A DNA stretch of 64,000 nt from assembly GCA_033725935.1 (NCBI GenBank), contig MU867079.1:474366-538365 (forward strand), read 5' to 3'. Below, one piece after another: positions 13,701-23,937 of the stretch; position 1 is the stretch's first letter, and each line of letters opens with the position of its first letter. Position numbers and translations under genes: made by a program. A model generated the notes under the pieces. The model made no database searches and was not told the DNA's origin. It saw only the letters and a list, made by a program, of their open reading frames with translations. Source of the DNA: Cladorrhinum sp. PSN259. Lineage: Eukaryota; Ascomycota; Sordariomycetes; Sordariales; Podosporaceae.

Positions 13701-15035
13701 TCATATCGCTCGCGTTTTCCTGGATTGGCCACCTATTCTGATCGGTGAAGGTACGTACATAGGTTGGAGTCTCAGATGCAGTGCTTCCCCAACATCTGTC
13801 CAAAAGTCCTTTGGGCTATCATGTTCTCCGACGGTCATTCGAGTTTTATTGACTCTGCAATCGCAATTGCAATCGCAACCCCACGAATCCTTCACCGACC
13901 AGGTCCTCCAGTTCTTGCTCCTTGGGGTCCTTGTTTGCGCCGATTGCTGCGATAGCACCTGGACTCTCTCGTAGATGCGGCCGCCAAACAACATCCTGTT
14001 GGGTCTCTGATCGACAGCGATCATGGAAATCAAGTTTGCCGTTACAATGGTTACAATTAGTTGTATCAAGTCGCAAAAGCACATCCTCCAGTTGGCGTTG
14101 GTTTGGCGACCCGACACATCTCAGATGATGCTGATGCCCTGGTGTCCCGGTGCGCTTGCGCGCAAAAAACAGGCGCAAGCGCTTGTCTTTCCCGTTCTGT
14201 ACGGGACCGGTACCTGGAATCGCTCGACATGTGGGCTGCCATTCTGCTCGCTCGGTTTGGTGCAGCCAACTGCAACCCGCCTGGTCTCCCGTCCCTCGAC
14301 CTCTCTCTTGGGTCGCCCGGTCGCCCGCAGTACGTTTGTGCAGCATTCGAGGACTCGACAGCTCTCTTCAGATCTGTCGTCTCCCCGGATTCCGCGCCAT
14401 GATCGCTACGGCGATGGTCTATGCCCATCCGCTCTCCGCCCTCCGCCGTGGTCGTGCCTGTTCTGTCCACAGGGCCGATCTGGGGGAATGGCCGTTGCTT
14501 GAATAACCGAACTGCCCTCTCGGAGCCGGGCCATTACTATCACCACAATCATGACAGCAATGTCGCCGATGGGTGTGTGGGTGTCACGGATGCCGTATCT
14601 CCGCCCCGGTCGCCGAGGATCCGTCAAGGAAGACTCGAGGACTTTGATGATAAGGTACATAGCTGCACTGCAGGAACACGCCCGTTATTGGTGCATCCAC
14701 GGGAGTGTCAACGGACAGTTCGAGCAGGAAAGCTCGCACCAACAACTCTCGAGGACATCCAGTGTGACTTGAGCGAGGCCTTGGCCCAACAGCCCTGTCG
14801 ATGGCACCCCGCAGGCTGGCTAAAACGTCGTGACCAGGACCGGACAGGGCTCGTTGGGAGTGGAGGGGGAACAGGAACAGATGCCCCACAACAGCTGGAA
14901 ACGGGACCCAACAGCTCAAACGAGGTGCCTGTTGTCTGCAGGTGTGTGAGCCCATTGCCTTATCCTTCCCTACCCTGGCCGCTACTTTTAGATTCCCTGC
15001 AACCCTTGATACGCAGGGCTCCCAACATGGTGTAG

Positions 15036-16003
15036 CGTGGTGAGCGTTTCTATTTTTCCCAGAGAGACCTATTTTTTCCCGACTTGGGAGTGAGCAGCAG
15101 CACACCACCCTCCCACCCTCCAAGGCTTCCCCCCTGAACGCAACTCGGTTCTTCAATGTCCTGCCACCCTGCTGGAACCGACAAGTCGTACTAACCGCTT
15201 TGCGTGCAGCGCGATTCCTGTTTCGCTCAGATCCTTCCCTATCAGGCTGGTTGCTCACCAACAGCCTCTCCTCACTCTCAAGATGCTCACCCATGTCTTA
15301 CCCCAGGAGTACCCATGGCCTTTTGCCAATGCAGCAGCCACACTCCCCCCTCCCCCCCAGGTCGGTCTCCCTCGTCTGTCGTGCGTCGCTAAAGACGCAC
15401 CCCCCCTGCCTGTCCCCCCCTCTTCCTCCCCCCTTGTCAAGTTCTATTTCCCAAGACGCACATCTTCAACTGAGAGCGCGATGTGAATGTACATGGGCTT
15501 ACTCCATTTTAAGGCCAGGCAGAAATCCTGGTTCAGAATTTACAAATTCTTATAAGATACCCCGGCTGTCTGCCTCATCCAAACACACACATCTTTTACT
15601 CCCACAGCCTGCCTCAGTTTCATGAATCAAGCTGACAACTGGACGAGGAGCCTTCTCTGATCCTGATCTCTTGTACATTCATGCTTCCCTGGACCAGCTA
15701 CATTAAAGCTTGACCGGCCTCGCAAACAAAGACCCGGGCTTTCGATCTCGGTTCTTTCCCCTATATCTGGCCTGCCTCCCACCCCCTCATACTCAAGTCA
15801 GAGTCTCGAGGTACCTTGGACACCAATCGGAGCTCAAGCACGCTTACTGGGAATAATCCCCTGGACACCGCCCTCCAACAAACATCGTCATCCTTCTTAC
15901 CCCCCTATCTTCCACAGGCACCGCGCACCAACCAGCACCACCACTCACGCACACCACCCAAACAATATAAGTCAACCTCGCACCCCAGCCCTACACATCA
16001 ACC
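15036..16003 (+). promoter_or_regulatory. Pyrimidine-rich leader/promoter of the zinc-finger gene
   Basis: The kilobase before the zinc-finger ATG is strongly C- and CT-rich, with several runs of 6-8 C between 15340 and 15445. This is typical of 5' leaders and core promoters of highly regulated filamentous-fungal genes. An in-frame TAA at 15968-15970 lies just before the ATG, so the coding frame does not extend upstream. Short upstream ATGs are present (an unrelated frame runs across the start to 16196), so upstream-ORF control is possible. No transcription start can be fixed from the sequence. Confidence 0.45.
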
Positions 16004-17317
16004 ATGGATCTCACACCGCCTGCTCTCACTCGGTCGCCATCTTCCCCTGCGCACACTTACTGCACTTCAGAGTCAAGCTACCCATCACCCGGCCTTGTGG
16101 AGCAACAGTACAAGATCTCATCGATATATGACCAGTCCTGCGCCGTGTCCCCACCCATGGACTCTGAGAACTCTCTCCCACCTCTCGACTCGATGAGCCA
16201 AGCCGACTGGAACAACACCGTTATTCATCACCCCATGTCTTCGGCTTCCAGCATGCCCAACATCCTCTCTGCAGAGTACGACTCTTTCAACAGCTACTCT
16301 TACGGCCACGACGTCTACCACCCCCACAGCCACGCCCACTCCATCCACACCTCGACTCCTCCCCCGACTGGCTCCGCTCCCCGATCACCACCCCTTACTT
16401 CGAGGACTTCTATGCCTTACACTCCTGCCACTTCAGTCCCTGGCTCCATGACACCGCGAGTCAAGATGGAGACTGCTTCGGAGTATGGCGGCCATGGCAT
16501 GGAGGCTTCTCAGTACCCTTCTCCTCGATCGGTCCACACCTCTTACCCTGGAGACAACAGCGCGTATGCTGCCACTTCAACGGGCTATCTCTCAGACAGC
16601 GGATCTTCAGCAACCTGGCACAAGCCCGACTACCACCCGGTTGAGCCTGAGCAGTTCTACCCAGGGCCGCCAGGACACCAAGTATCTGGCTTCCCCTTGG
16701 ACAGGAGACATCAATACAGGATCAACCGGCCAACACGGAGGCAACCTCGCCGCTTGACCACCAAAGAGGAGGCCAACTTTGTATGCGAAGTCAAGGGCTG
16801 CGGAAAGATGTTCAGCAGAAGTTACAACTTCAAGGCCCACATGGAGACGCACGACGAAAAGCGCGAGTATCCTTTTCCTTGCCCCATGAACGACTGCAAC
16901 AAGAAGTTTGTTCGCAAGACGGATCTGCAAAGGCACCACCAGAGCGTTCACATGAAGGAGCGCAACCACAAGTGCGACTTCTGCTCCCGCATGTTTGCTC
17001 GCAAAGATACGTTGAGAAGGTAAGCTTCAGATGATAATCCAGACCACGAAAAATATAGTAGCTAATCGATGCGAAATAGGCACATGGAAGATGGCTGCTC
17101 CAAGAGATTTGACATTGGAACGCTTGATCTCCGACCAGACGCTTATGACAGCATGCATCGGCCTATGGCTCCGATGGGCCACATGATCCCACCTCCTGGA
17201 GGTCTCCCTCCAATGGCCATTCCTCCTCTCTGCAGCACCAGCGTCCTCGGCTCAATGCCACCCTCCATGCGGGGCAGAGAGCCTGAGCACTCGCAGATGC
17301 ACAGCTGGGGAAGGTGA
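16004..17317 (+). CDS. C2H2 zinc-finger transcription factor, three tandem fingers
   Basis: Probable nuclear DNA-binding regulator of 417 residues. Two exons, 16004-17019 and 17080-17317, are joined by a 60-nt intron (GTAAGC...AATAG) that falls inside the third finger; splicing restores its first histidine. ATG context is ACCATGG with an in-frame stop 34 nt upstream. Residues 1-255 are disordered, Ser/Pro/His/Tyr-rich, and contain a sumoylation-type VKME at 153-156. A basic patch (RRHQYRINRPTRRQPRR, 234-250) precedes the fingers. Finger 1 is C261/C266/H279/H283, finger 2 C293/C298/H311/H316, finger 3 C324/C327/H340/C345. The last is CCHC rather than CCHH. The C-terminal tail is Pro/Met-rich. 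I do not recognise it as a named regulator: the spacing differs from Nrg1, Msn2/Seb1 and FlbC fingers as I remember them. It is alone between 13.4-kb and 11.5-kb spacers, which suits a developmentally or environmentally controlled gene. Confidence 0.9.
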
Positions 17318-20300
17318 TTTTTTGGCTTTTTTTTTGCCGCTCTTTTCTTCCTTCTTTTTCTTCCTTCTTTTTCTTCTCATTGAGTGTATTTGTGGTGGAT
17401 CATTTGGGGTAGATACCAATGGCGTTCCAACGGTGTTTTGGGCTTGCTTTTTCTGGTTGCTTCTGGGATTTTCTTTTTCTTCTCTTGTTCGTTTTCATGG
17501 ATTCCATGCTCTGTACGAATAACGTGTATCTCTATCATGTGTTGGATGTGTGGCTATTTGGCATTTTTAACATCAAACAGCAATTTGTGTTTGACTAGAC
17601 ATTTTTGGGAGGAACAGTGTACGAAATTCTTTTTTTTTCTTCTAAGGGAGGAAAACCAAACATTGGTGGGCTTCTATCTGCAACACATTTTTTTTCCTTT
17701 TGTTAAATTTCATCATTCAGCAACAACTGTGTATCCAAAGTTTTGGAAGGATTTTGGGAAGAATTGATCGATCATAGCAAGCAGATAGATTCAACAAGGG
17801 ACGGCGTTTAAAACGAGTCCTTGCAAAGAAGAACAAAGTTATCATTATCATCATTTACGAAGCCATCTTTTGGTGAAAAAAAGTGACGTGTGTCTTGATC
17901 AGACCAAGAGATGAGTTTCGGCAATCGAAGTAAACATTGCCAGGGGATGGCGGCGGCAACGGTGGTGTGTTTCTCTGATCGATTTTGACGAGTCTGCGCC
18001 GCAGCCTTCCCTTCTCTGATGGAGGGGGAGGGGGGAGTGAGAGACAGGAAGGGGAACAAAGATCTGGGTGAGACTGAGACCAGACGAGACGAGACGACAC
18101 CGGGGAGCTGACAGACTGTAGGGCCCTGGTACAGATCTAGCTTAGGGGGTGGTAAAAAGTAAGCCAAGCTCATCATCACGGCTGATCCACTCCAAGCACA
18201 ACACAACAAACCCTGGGTATTCCCTATCGCGCAGGAAGAGAGGGCTCTGGGCTCTGGACTCTCACCTCACGTCATTTGTGAATATCAACCCCCAAAATGA
18301 CCATACTGCAGAGACAGTGTTTGGTGCTTACGTCGTTTCTCATGTTCTGGTTGGCTCACCAAGGTAAAAAAAAATCCGAATCACAACATCATGCAAGAAC
18401 CAACAAGCCGAGAGGGCAACGGGGAGAAAAGAATAAGAAAAGTGGCATTGTTGCCGAGGGGACTCGGAGCTGAGCCGGTTGTCCCGTGTGTAGCTGGTGT
18501 CCAAGCAAAAAAATGCGTTCGTCAGGTGTGATTGATTCGTTTCTTCGTGCAGAAGGTAATTAAGTTGCCGACGGGGCAACATGTGCTGGGGTTGGTTGCA
18601 GATGCGAAATGTATCAATCACACTTCAGGACTTGGGGACCCATGAACCCATCCATAGGTCCCTTTGTCAATTTGCAGAAAAATGCTCCATAATCATGTGG
18701 GGGAATTTTCAAAAGGAAAGGGAAAAAAAGACAAATAGCGGCAGCCTCTGCCTCTCTTCCGTCTCTCTCTCGGGGATAGGTGGGTGGCCCCGTGTGGTGC
18801 TGGCTAGCTCTTTCCTATCGTCCACAGAATCCTTCCAAAAAGTTTGCATGTGTTCATGCCGAACAATCATGATTTCTTTATGCTTCTTTATCAACGGAAT
18901 GTGAATGATCGGGAAACCTTAATGCATGGCATCATTCCCGCTGCATTCCTTCCTTCCCTCTGAAGGGACTTCTCTTCCAAGACATGCAATGCAATCCCAT
19001 CCATCATCAATGAGGTCCTGAGCCCAATTTACGCAGTCTGCCTGCCACTCCCTAGGCTTTCCAGCTGCCTTCTTTCTTGTTCCGCTGCGACGTCAATTTG
19101 TCTTTTCGCCCGTCTTTCGATGCTCGCAGCCACTGGCAGCGTGCGCTTGAGGGCGGGATGGATCGACAGCGTCCCTCGGAAACTAGCCCGCCCGAATCTA
19201 AAATCTTACCCTCCCACTCACTCACCACATGTTCCCTTTTGTCTTTTGGAAGAGCGCGCGCACCGCCGCGTTTATCAACCACTTCGACACGCGTTGCCCC
19301 TCCTAACCTAAAGCCCTATGGGCCCAACGTCGCACCCGGCACGCTGCAGTTCTTCCCGAATCCATGGTCAACTATTGCCTACACTACTATCACACTATCT
19401 GCTCTGTGCAACGGGCGCGAAATAATGCCCCGTTCAACAAAATGGTCGGATAATAACATAGCCCGGAGTAGGACTGCATCAGTTCGTCAATTCCAAGAGC
19501 GAGCCACAGAGCCACAAGAACCACACGATATCTGCAGGGCAATCTATGCAGGGCTGGTGTCGCCAGTCATCTTTGAGTGGGGGTGGGGAGTGGGTGATGG
19601 GAACGTCGGCCCCTGAGAACGACCCTTTCGCATGACACTTGAATCCTTCCAAAGGAGAACCGTGGAACCACGTCGCTGAAGAATCAAGAAAACCCCGGAA
19701 AGATTGGGACGGCTTCCTCCGCGAATGCACAGACATTATCCGTATCATCTTCTGATGTTCTCATCCTGCCCAATCCCCTTCTCCAGAACAGCCACAGCCG
19801 AAAACCCGAAAAGAGGCTACGGATTCAAACGGTTCGCATCACGCAATATTGGTCAGCTTTCTCTACCCCTTCCGCTTCATCCTCAGTCTTGGATGAATCG
19901 ACAATTCTGGTTGGCCAGCCCTACTGTCCAGCACTCAGCAGGCCACATGCCACGCTTTGGATGCGATTGGCTGGGTGCAAATGCGGGAGGGTCGCTTCGG
20001 CGACGTCAATGTGTTGCAGTGATGGACGACTGTGACTCTGTCGTGTTATCAAACTGTCTGCAGAAGACAGACAAGACAGATATTACTGCTGCACGTATTA
20101 CTCTTTACTTGATGGCGGTGTAGAAATCTCGGAGCAAGTCGTACGGATATGCATCAGCAAGCAGGGCAGCCAGCAGCCTTTTTTCTCGCATTTACACACT
20201 GCAACTTTGTACACATCACAATATCAGCAGCCCTCCGAATGAACCAACAGCCAGATCAGCAGCCTGCTCGTGTGACACAAAGTCGGTTCCTACCGCCCCC

Positions 20301-21544
20301 AACCATTGAAATCAATGACAAACCCCGAAGTCAGACGGGCGCGACGGCTGGTTTGTCGGGGCAAAAGAAGGCGAGTAGCATGTAGTATATGCCGAATCAA
20401 AGAAGGTTTACACGAGATAGAGAACGTCGTCGGCACCACTTCTTTTTTTCAGCAGATGCTGTGCGGGCTACTGATATCTCTCAGCAAAGCAAAAGTCGGT
20501 CACCATGGAGTTTCCCGCTGTTGTATCGAAATGTCAGGGACCTTTGGCGATTGGTTCAACAGCCGCGTCTCTTCCATCCCAACGTGGTGGTTGCACGGCA
20601 CGGGTCAGCCAGCCTTGAGGGAAATTCCCAGCATGATGGGAATTTCATGTGGTATCCATAGGCACGCATGCCAAATGCGGTCAGCACCATTAGTTGGCGA
20701 GTGATATAACGGTGATCATCATTACCATGATCGCATCTTTTGCATTGTTCATTATTGCGCATGGCAAATTGAGAATGCAGGAAACATCACAGCATGATCA
20801 AGGTTGCTCAGAGAACAGGCCCGTCTTTCCGTGGTTGGCTTGGCCGAGCATCCGAAGCCACAACCATGGGGGTTCTCTTGTGAACCTAGGGTCTGGGGCC
20901 TAGACTTTTAGGTTGCCTTGGTTCGTGCAATTTATGCTAGGTAAGTAGCCTCTTCCCCGGTGTGATGGATTGCGCATGCGTACGTAGTATTGCGAAACCG
21001 TAGAACGACCATCGGGCCAGGGTTCTTACTCACCTGGACGACTTGAAGGATTTCGTGGGGTGTCACAAAGTAACAGGGAATACAATGATTGTGCTACGCG
21101 TATTTCTGCGCGATGCAAGCATCCGGACATTTCGACTTGCAGTAATTACATTTGGTTGGTTACGTTGAAGGAATGCAGTCTGCATACACAGTGGAGAGTC
21201 TGTGTGTTAGGCGATTGCAGTCGGCGACCTAACCAAGGTTTTGTTGACTTACTGTAGACCGCCCGCCACCGGCAGATGAGAAGAAGAGATCCTTCCACTG
21301 CGGCGCGCTCGATTCGATTCGATTCGATGGGTAGATGGGAATACGCAACTTGCCGTCCACGGGTGGGTGTGCTGCGCCGCTGGCTATGACGGAGAAGGGG
21401 GGGTAAGGGCGGAATTCCCACGTGGGATTACGCAGGCAAGCCGGAGTGGTACGCCGCTAGTCTGCATGAGTGGGCAGCAGAAACGGCGCGATGCCCAGAG
21501 ATAAGCTTTCTTCTTTTCTTCTTGCAAGGGGAAAGGGGTGCGCA

Positions 21545-21669
21545 GTCCCCGGATTACGGGCCCGCGCCGGGTTTTCGGGACCGGCGCACGGACGGGAGCG
21601 GGCGGACTACGGTGGGACCGACGGGATCTACGGATGGAACTAGGTGCTACGGATTACGGATGGTGCGGA
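21545..21669. promoter_or_regulatory. CGG-triplet-dense patch
   Basis: About fifteen CGG triplets occur within roughly 125 bases, several inside the recurring unit CGGATTACGG or TACGGAT. CGG is the half-site of fungal Zn2Cys6 regulators, so a cluster of binding sites is possible. A GC-rich decayed repeat is the alternative. No gene lies within several kilobases. Confidence 0.35.
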
Positions 21670-21961
21670 TGCAATAAGATGCCAGTATCGGAGGTTTCAT
21701 GTCCACTGTTCGGAGGTCTGTGTAGGTTGTGAGTGGGTGGCAACTCTGGAGTGGTTTCATTGACATGTTGAGAATGAAGGGAAGGATTCTTGCCTGCTCC
21801 GAGAGGGAATAAATCCGGGGTTCAAATCAACCTTGTCCGAATTTCCCCAGACTGCAGAACTGGGCGAAGAAAATTCTTGTTCATATCCCGACGAACTAGT
21901 TTAGGTGCTGACGGACCCAAGAGAGTCAACCTGTATTGTTGTATGCATCTTGGTGGCTCAA

Positions 21962-22038
21962 TTTTTTTTTTTTTTTTTTTTCATTTGATACCATGACCCA
22001 TTATCTGTCAAGCTGCAGTGTCCTTTTTTTTTTTTTTT
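21962..22038. repeat. Two poly-T tracts
   Basis: T tracts of 20 (21962-21981) and 15 (22024-22038) bases are separated by about 40 bases. A-tails of retroelements inserted on the minus strand look like this, but no element body is recognisable next to them. Confidence 0.8.
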
Positions 22039-22445
22039 CCATGTAGGTACAGAAATACTAGTAATTCGGACACCGAAGTTTCCAGATTGAGAAAGGAAAA
22101 GCCAACGGCAGTTGCATTGCATCATCCTTTAAGGATTCGAACCTAATGCAACAAAGTTATTACACAAGTTTATTCTCCTTAGGGGGTTGGTTCTGCTTTG
22201 GGACTGGACGAACTACTGACTATTCGTTTCATACCAACGGCAACGATTGACAAGACTGAACAAAGTACTACATACAGGACATACAGTAGTACATGGGTTA
22301 GAAATGAAGGCACACGGAGCGTAGGTGGATTCTAGCACCGAGGTAGAAGAAGACGGGAGGGAATCAGATACAAACAAATACACAAACTGTGACGGGAGCA
22401 AGCAAGCAAGCAAAAAATGCGGAAGCACACCTTATTTATTACCTG

Positions 22446-22658
22446 CACACACACACATACACACACACACACACAACACATGATATGATATGATGATGTC
22501 TGAGAGAAATTTGGTTATAAAAATTTAAAAATATAAATAAATAAAAAGTACACTCACATTGATGGCGCGTGGAAGCAAAGCCCAGATTTTTAAGAGTAGA
22601 TAAAATACTAGTAGTCTATCTATTGGTATGTATGTATTACACACACACACACACACAT
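22446..22658. repeat. Pair of (CA)n microsatellites
   Basis: CA runs lie at 22446-22476 and 22639-22658 in an AT-rich part of the spacer. A (GGTT)n run follows at about 22771-22795. Confidence 0.85.
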
Positions 22659-23138
22659 ATTTCAAGAATTTTTTTGGCATCAAAATGTAAAATCCCGCGT
22701 AGTGTTACTGTAGCTTCCGGGCTCAACCTTTTTTTTTCTTCTGTGGATTGTGATCGTTGTGCACAGTGTTTGTTTGTTGGTTGGTTGGTTGGTTATTGAT
22801 GTTGTTGTTTAATTATTGCCGTTGTTGGAACCAGGATGGCGGGGAAAGTGTGTGTGTGCGAGTGTGGGTGTAGGTGTGGGTGTTGTTGTGTGGGTGTTGT
22901 GTGGGTGTAGTTGTTGGTGATAGATACCGGTAGGTTGGGTATGAGGGGGGTCAGGTATGCACAGTACATTGTAAGAAATAGACGCAGATATTTAAGCGCT
23001 TTGTTTGTGAGATTTTGATAATCTGATTATCTTACTGTATGTGTGTGTGTTTTTACGTGTGTGATATGCAGATGTGGGGTTGAGAATTTGCTAAAGATGG
23101 CTCTAAAAAAGAAATGAACGAAATTTTAAAACCTTTGT

Positions 23139-23560
23139 TGGATATTGTGAAATGTGATGTTTTCATGGGTGCCGTGCATGTAGATCAGTCATTGTGATGT
23201 CAAGGACAAAAGTGAAATGAGATGTGAGTGAATGATGTGCAGTTGGTGTCAACACAAGTTTGATACCGGGTGGTGGATAGCTGAAGAAAAAAAAAAGTAT
23301 ATACGTAGACACTAAAACGAGTTGATGGGGTTTGTGATATGTGATGCATTGTATGGGGTGTCGTGCATATGAAGTCGGAGAAGAAAGATTTTAACTAGGG
23401 AAGAAAATAAAAATGACCAGTCATTTGGACCCAGTTGGTTGGGATTTTTTATGGGACCTCTGCACGTCTTTCAATGATTGGATGTGGTGGTCATGAGAAT
23501 GTGATATAACGTTATTACCTAGTGTCGTGCAGATGGTTGACGGTTGTGATAATGGTGGTG
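23139..23560. repeat. Three degenerate copies of a GTGATRT...GTGYCGTGCA unit
   Basis: Similar blocks recur with cores at 23169-23185, 23358-23374 and 23522-23538 (GTGCCGTGCATGTAGAT, GTGTCGTGCATATGAAG, GTGTCGTGCAGATGGTT). Each is preceded by GTGATRT-like sequence. Spacing is about 189 and 164 bases. They could be an old tandem duplication or repeated protein-binding sites. Confidence 0.45.
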
Positions 23561-23883
23561 GTGGGGGTGTGTGAATTCTCAGTATGTATTCTAACTCTGC
23601 GTAGTGCATCCTTATTCTCATCTTAATTCTTCATTGTTGCAAAACGTAAGAAACGGGGCAACTGTGTAATGTTGATTCATTGTTTGTATGACAGGTTCCG
23701 GGTTTTCGGACACCGAGGCCCGGAGTACTAACCCCTCTTTTCCGCCGGATACTCGGACTCGGCCCTCTTTGGGAGCTAGGGCTCGGGGATGTGCGGAGAA
23801 TAGGCGTGTCGTGATGGTTCTGATAAGTTGACTGGTCTTGATTGGTCTTGGTTGGACCTGACGGGGTGTTACGGAGTAACTGC

Positions 23884-23937
23884 ACCTCGTGTAGTGAGTC
23901 AGGTACATGACAGGTCAGGTACAGTCAGGTACGAGGT
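23884..23937. promoter_or_regulatory. Three GTCAGGTAC direct repeats inside a 7-bp inverted repeat
   Basis: GTCAGGTAC occurs exactly at 23898-23906, 23914-23922 and 23924-23932. The block is bracketed by ACCTCGT (23884-23890) and its exact reverse complement ACGAGGT (23931-23937). This compact symmetrical arrangement suggests a binding platform for a regulator, though no nearby gene is obvious. Confidence 0.4.

Larger units (their letters stand above)
2614..16003. other. 13.4-kb spacer without a convincing gene
   Basis: No open frame here looks like a known protein. The longest ones (4098-4778, 4799-5488, 13846-14346, 14421-15035, 14584-15294) overlap each other on both strands, are rich in Cys, His, Arg and Ser, and show no domain. 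I saw no splice-linked coding series, tRNA or rRNA. The stretch holds microsatellites (for example 6176-6220, 7629-7648, 7744-7767), A/T homopolymers at 6100-6520, a (CTGCAC)n run at 3294-3313 and, at its right end, a pyrimidine-rich leader to the zinc-finger gene. The most likely roles are the shared upstream region of rad3 (minus) and the zinc-finger gene (plus), and possibly long non-coding RNAs. Multi-exon genes with very short exons could escape this reading. Confidence 0.6.

Noticed and set aside
13846..15294. Overlapping frames of 166, 204 and 236 codons before the zinc-finger gene
   Set aside because: They overlap each other on opposite strands, show no domain, and lie in GC-rich sequence where stop codons are rare.
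21962..22038. Poly-T tracts as tails of LINE-like elements
   Set aside because: No element body, target-site duplications or coding remnant could be seen next to them.
22126..22150. AAGGATTCGAACCT resembles a minus-strand tRNA T-arm
   Set aside because: Only four of five T-stem pairs form, no 5' acceptor complement or D-arm is found, and the flank is explained by a CCTTTAAGG palindrome.
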